In this document: one piece after another, positions 62,986 to 64,000 of the stretch | How the letters are laid out: every line of letters begins with the position of its first letter | Position numbering within the stretch: the first letter of the stretch is position 1 | Position numbers and translations under genes: made by a program | From: Ichthyophis bannanicus | Lineage: Eukaryota; Chordata; Amphibia; Gymnophiona; Ichthyophiidae | NCBI GenBank assembly: GCA_033557465.1 | Contig: CM066033.1 | Span: 1,359,079,834 to 1,359,143,833 of the forward strand | DNA: 64,000 nt | Reading direction: 5' to 3' | Notes under the pieces: generated by a model | Told to the model about the DNA's origin: nothing | Database searches by the model: none | Seen by the model: only the letters and a program-made list of their open reading frames with translations

Positions 62986-63104
62986 ATTCTGGAGATAATC
63001 CGGGTCATTCTGAAGCTGTATGAACAGTGGAAATCTTTTGATGAAAGAAAAGAAATGGCTGGTATTCTTAGTAAGATGCCAAAGCCGAAACCACCTCCAA
63101 ATAG
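62986..63104 (+). CDS. CCNC: Cyclin C internal exon
   Basis: 119-bp exon: acceptor 'ttttctttgag|', donor 'ccaaatag|gtaag'. It encodes ILEIIRVILKLYEQWKSFDE, then RKEMAGILSKMPKPKPPPN, and ends in phase 2 (AAT AG|). It follows DMEK of the exon at 43665 in phase 0. From memory, human cyclin C has WKNFDE and EMATIL here, so Ser and Gly are two differences. This is the C-terminal helix and start of the proline-rich tail. The intron upstream is 19,241 bp. Confidence 0.96.
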
Positions 63105-63537
63105 GTAAGTTGTTGAGACTCATTGATTTGACGGACCTGCTAACACAGAGCACATGTGATCATGGACGTTTTATGTAAGGAGACCAGCTGAAGGCATATG
63201 GGGTATTTAGTTGGTTAGTTGCATGAAGCTTGGAGAGCCTTGAAACTGTAAAATTGCTTTAAGGACTAGGATTTTGTAGCAAACCACCTAGCCAGATGGG
63301 AATTCAGGAAGAGCTCTGGCACATTACTATCTTGGGACACTTTTAGTGTGTTGGCCATACATCTGTCAGGTTCATGCCCACCTAGTTGTCAAGCAGGGGA
63401 CAGGCAAAGGGAAGTACAGGAAGGAGGACACTTTGTAGGGGAAGGGACAAAAATTTGGCTTTGTTTTTCCTTCCCAATAATGGGCCACGTTCTCAAATTG
63501 TTGCTTCCCTGCTCATATTTTCTTTCAATTTTTCTAG

Positions 63538-63586
63538 TGAATTTAGTGTTCGTGAAAGGTGCCTGATTGACAGCACTGGAAACTGA
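63538..63586 (+). CDS. Candidate alternative terminal exon of cyclin C
   Basis: A good acceptor ('tttctttcaatttttctag|') is followed by TGAATTTAGTG. Spliced to the phase-2 end of the exon at 63104, it reads (S)EFSVRERCLIDSTGN and stops at TGA 63584-63586. The first residues SE match the canonical SEGEQGPNG tail, but the rest does not. The canonical last exon is not visible in the window. Alternatives: a pseudo-exon, or part of a repeat. Confidence 0.35.
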
Positions 63587-64000
63587 AGTCCACCATTTAT
63601 CCACAGAACAGGTACAGCCCCCAGGCAGTGGCAGTGCAAGCTTCCCCTACACACACTGCCCCGCCAATATGCCTCAACCCTGTTCTGGAGGGTCCTCTAG
63701 GGACTAAGACAGCAATTCAGTTTCCATATCATTCCGTCACTGGCCTCTCTATTGGGACTGTCGGGCAAAATGTCATTTAGTGCCTTTGGTGATTTTAGTG
63801 CCATGACCAACTGGAATGAGATCACCAACATGGTCAACACAAGCCACCCAATGACTCTTGGAGGGAAATGACCTGTGCTCAGTGTAGACCTGAGCTGACT
63901 TTACAGCTTTTAATGGGAAAAACATTTCTGTGAAGCTGTCAATTGCCATTTAAAAAATGTTCTAGCATTTTATTCTGTCCATATGGTCCTGTTGGTGATT
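63587..64000. other. Downstream sequence, possible 3' UTR or intron
   Basis: 414 bp without an open frame or a recognised repeat. It is more GC-balanced than the intron upstream ('ccccaggcagtggcagtgca'). No polyadenylation signal AATAAA is seen. Confidence 0.45.

Overview
This is intronic sequence of a large-genome vertebrate, swamped by retrotransposons. The only host gene I can support is cyclin C (CCNC) on the + strand. Three internal exons, at 23519-23586, 43665-43744 and 62986-63104, join in phase and encode the C-terminal cyclin fold up to the PKPKPPPN tail. The two introns between them are about 20.1 kb and 19.2 kb, and nearly all of that is transposon. The repeat mix is DIRS-type tyrosine-recombinase retrotransposons, CR1, L2-like and RTE/BovB-like LINEs, a Tc1-like transposon and tRNA-derived SINEs. 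This suggests an amphibian, most plausibly a caecilian, but that is inference from repeat content.

Layout: 1-800, L2 3' end. 801-16405, an old DIRS (A) split by an RTE (1751-4286) and by an L2 (about 4313-13855). That L2 is itself split by an antisense CR1 (4866-6940), which holds a younger DIRS (B, 6941-12490). 16667-22934, DIRS F, whose RNase H region carries an in-frame 11 x 33 bp minisatellite. 22935-24840, intron with the first CCNC exon. 24849-29878, DIRS G. 29879-31416, 5' part of DIRS H, cut by a CR1 (31417-33265). 33266-34495, 3' end of another DIRS (J). 34496-36565, antisense CR1 holding a damaged Tc1-like element. 37610-43370, DIRS I, the best-preserved copy. 43371-43990, intron with the second exon. 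43990-44297, CR1 fragment. 44298-53838, DIRS D, split by an L2 (47470-53542) that itself holds a gag-only DIRS derivative (E, 48105-53111). 54100-58813, CR1. 58823-62443, RTE. 62453-64000, intron with the third exon and a possible alternative last exon.

The DIRS copies share one plan: left inverted repeat; Gag with a CxxC/CxxH-type cluster; a reverse transcriptase-RNase H-methyltransferase-like polyprotein; a tyrosine recombinase; then an internal complementary region (ICR) and a right inverted repeat. The ICR is the reverse complement of the two outer ends joined together, as expected for DIRS elements that integrate from a circle. All nine DIRS copies or parts lie in the sense direction of CCNC. 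None is fully intact. DIRS I comes closest: pol has one in-frame TAG and the recombinase one in-frame TGA, but its gag is frameshifted.

No bacterial, CRISPR or structural-RNA genes are present. Boundaries of nested repeats are read by eye and may be off by a few bases, or by tens of bases in decayed copies.
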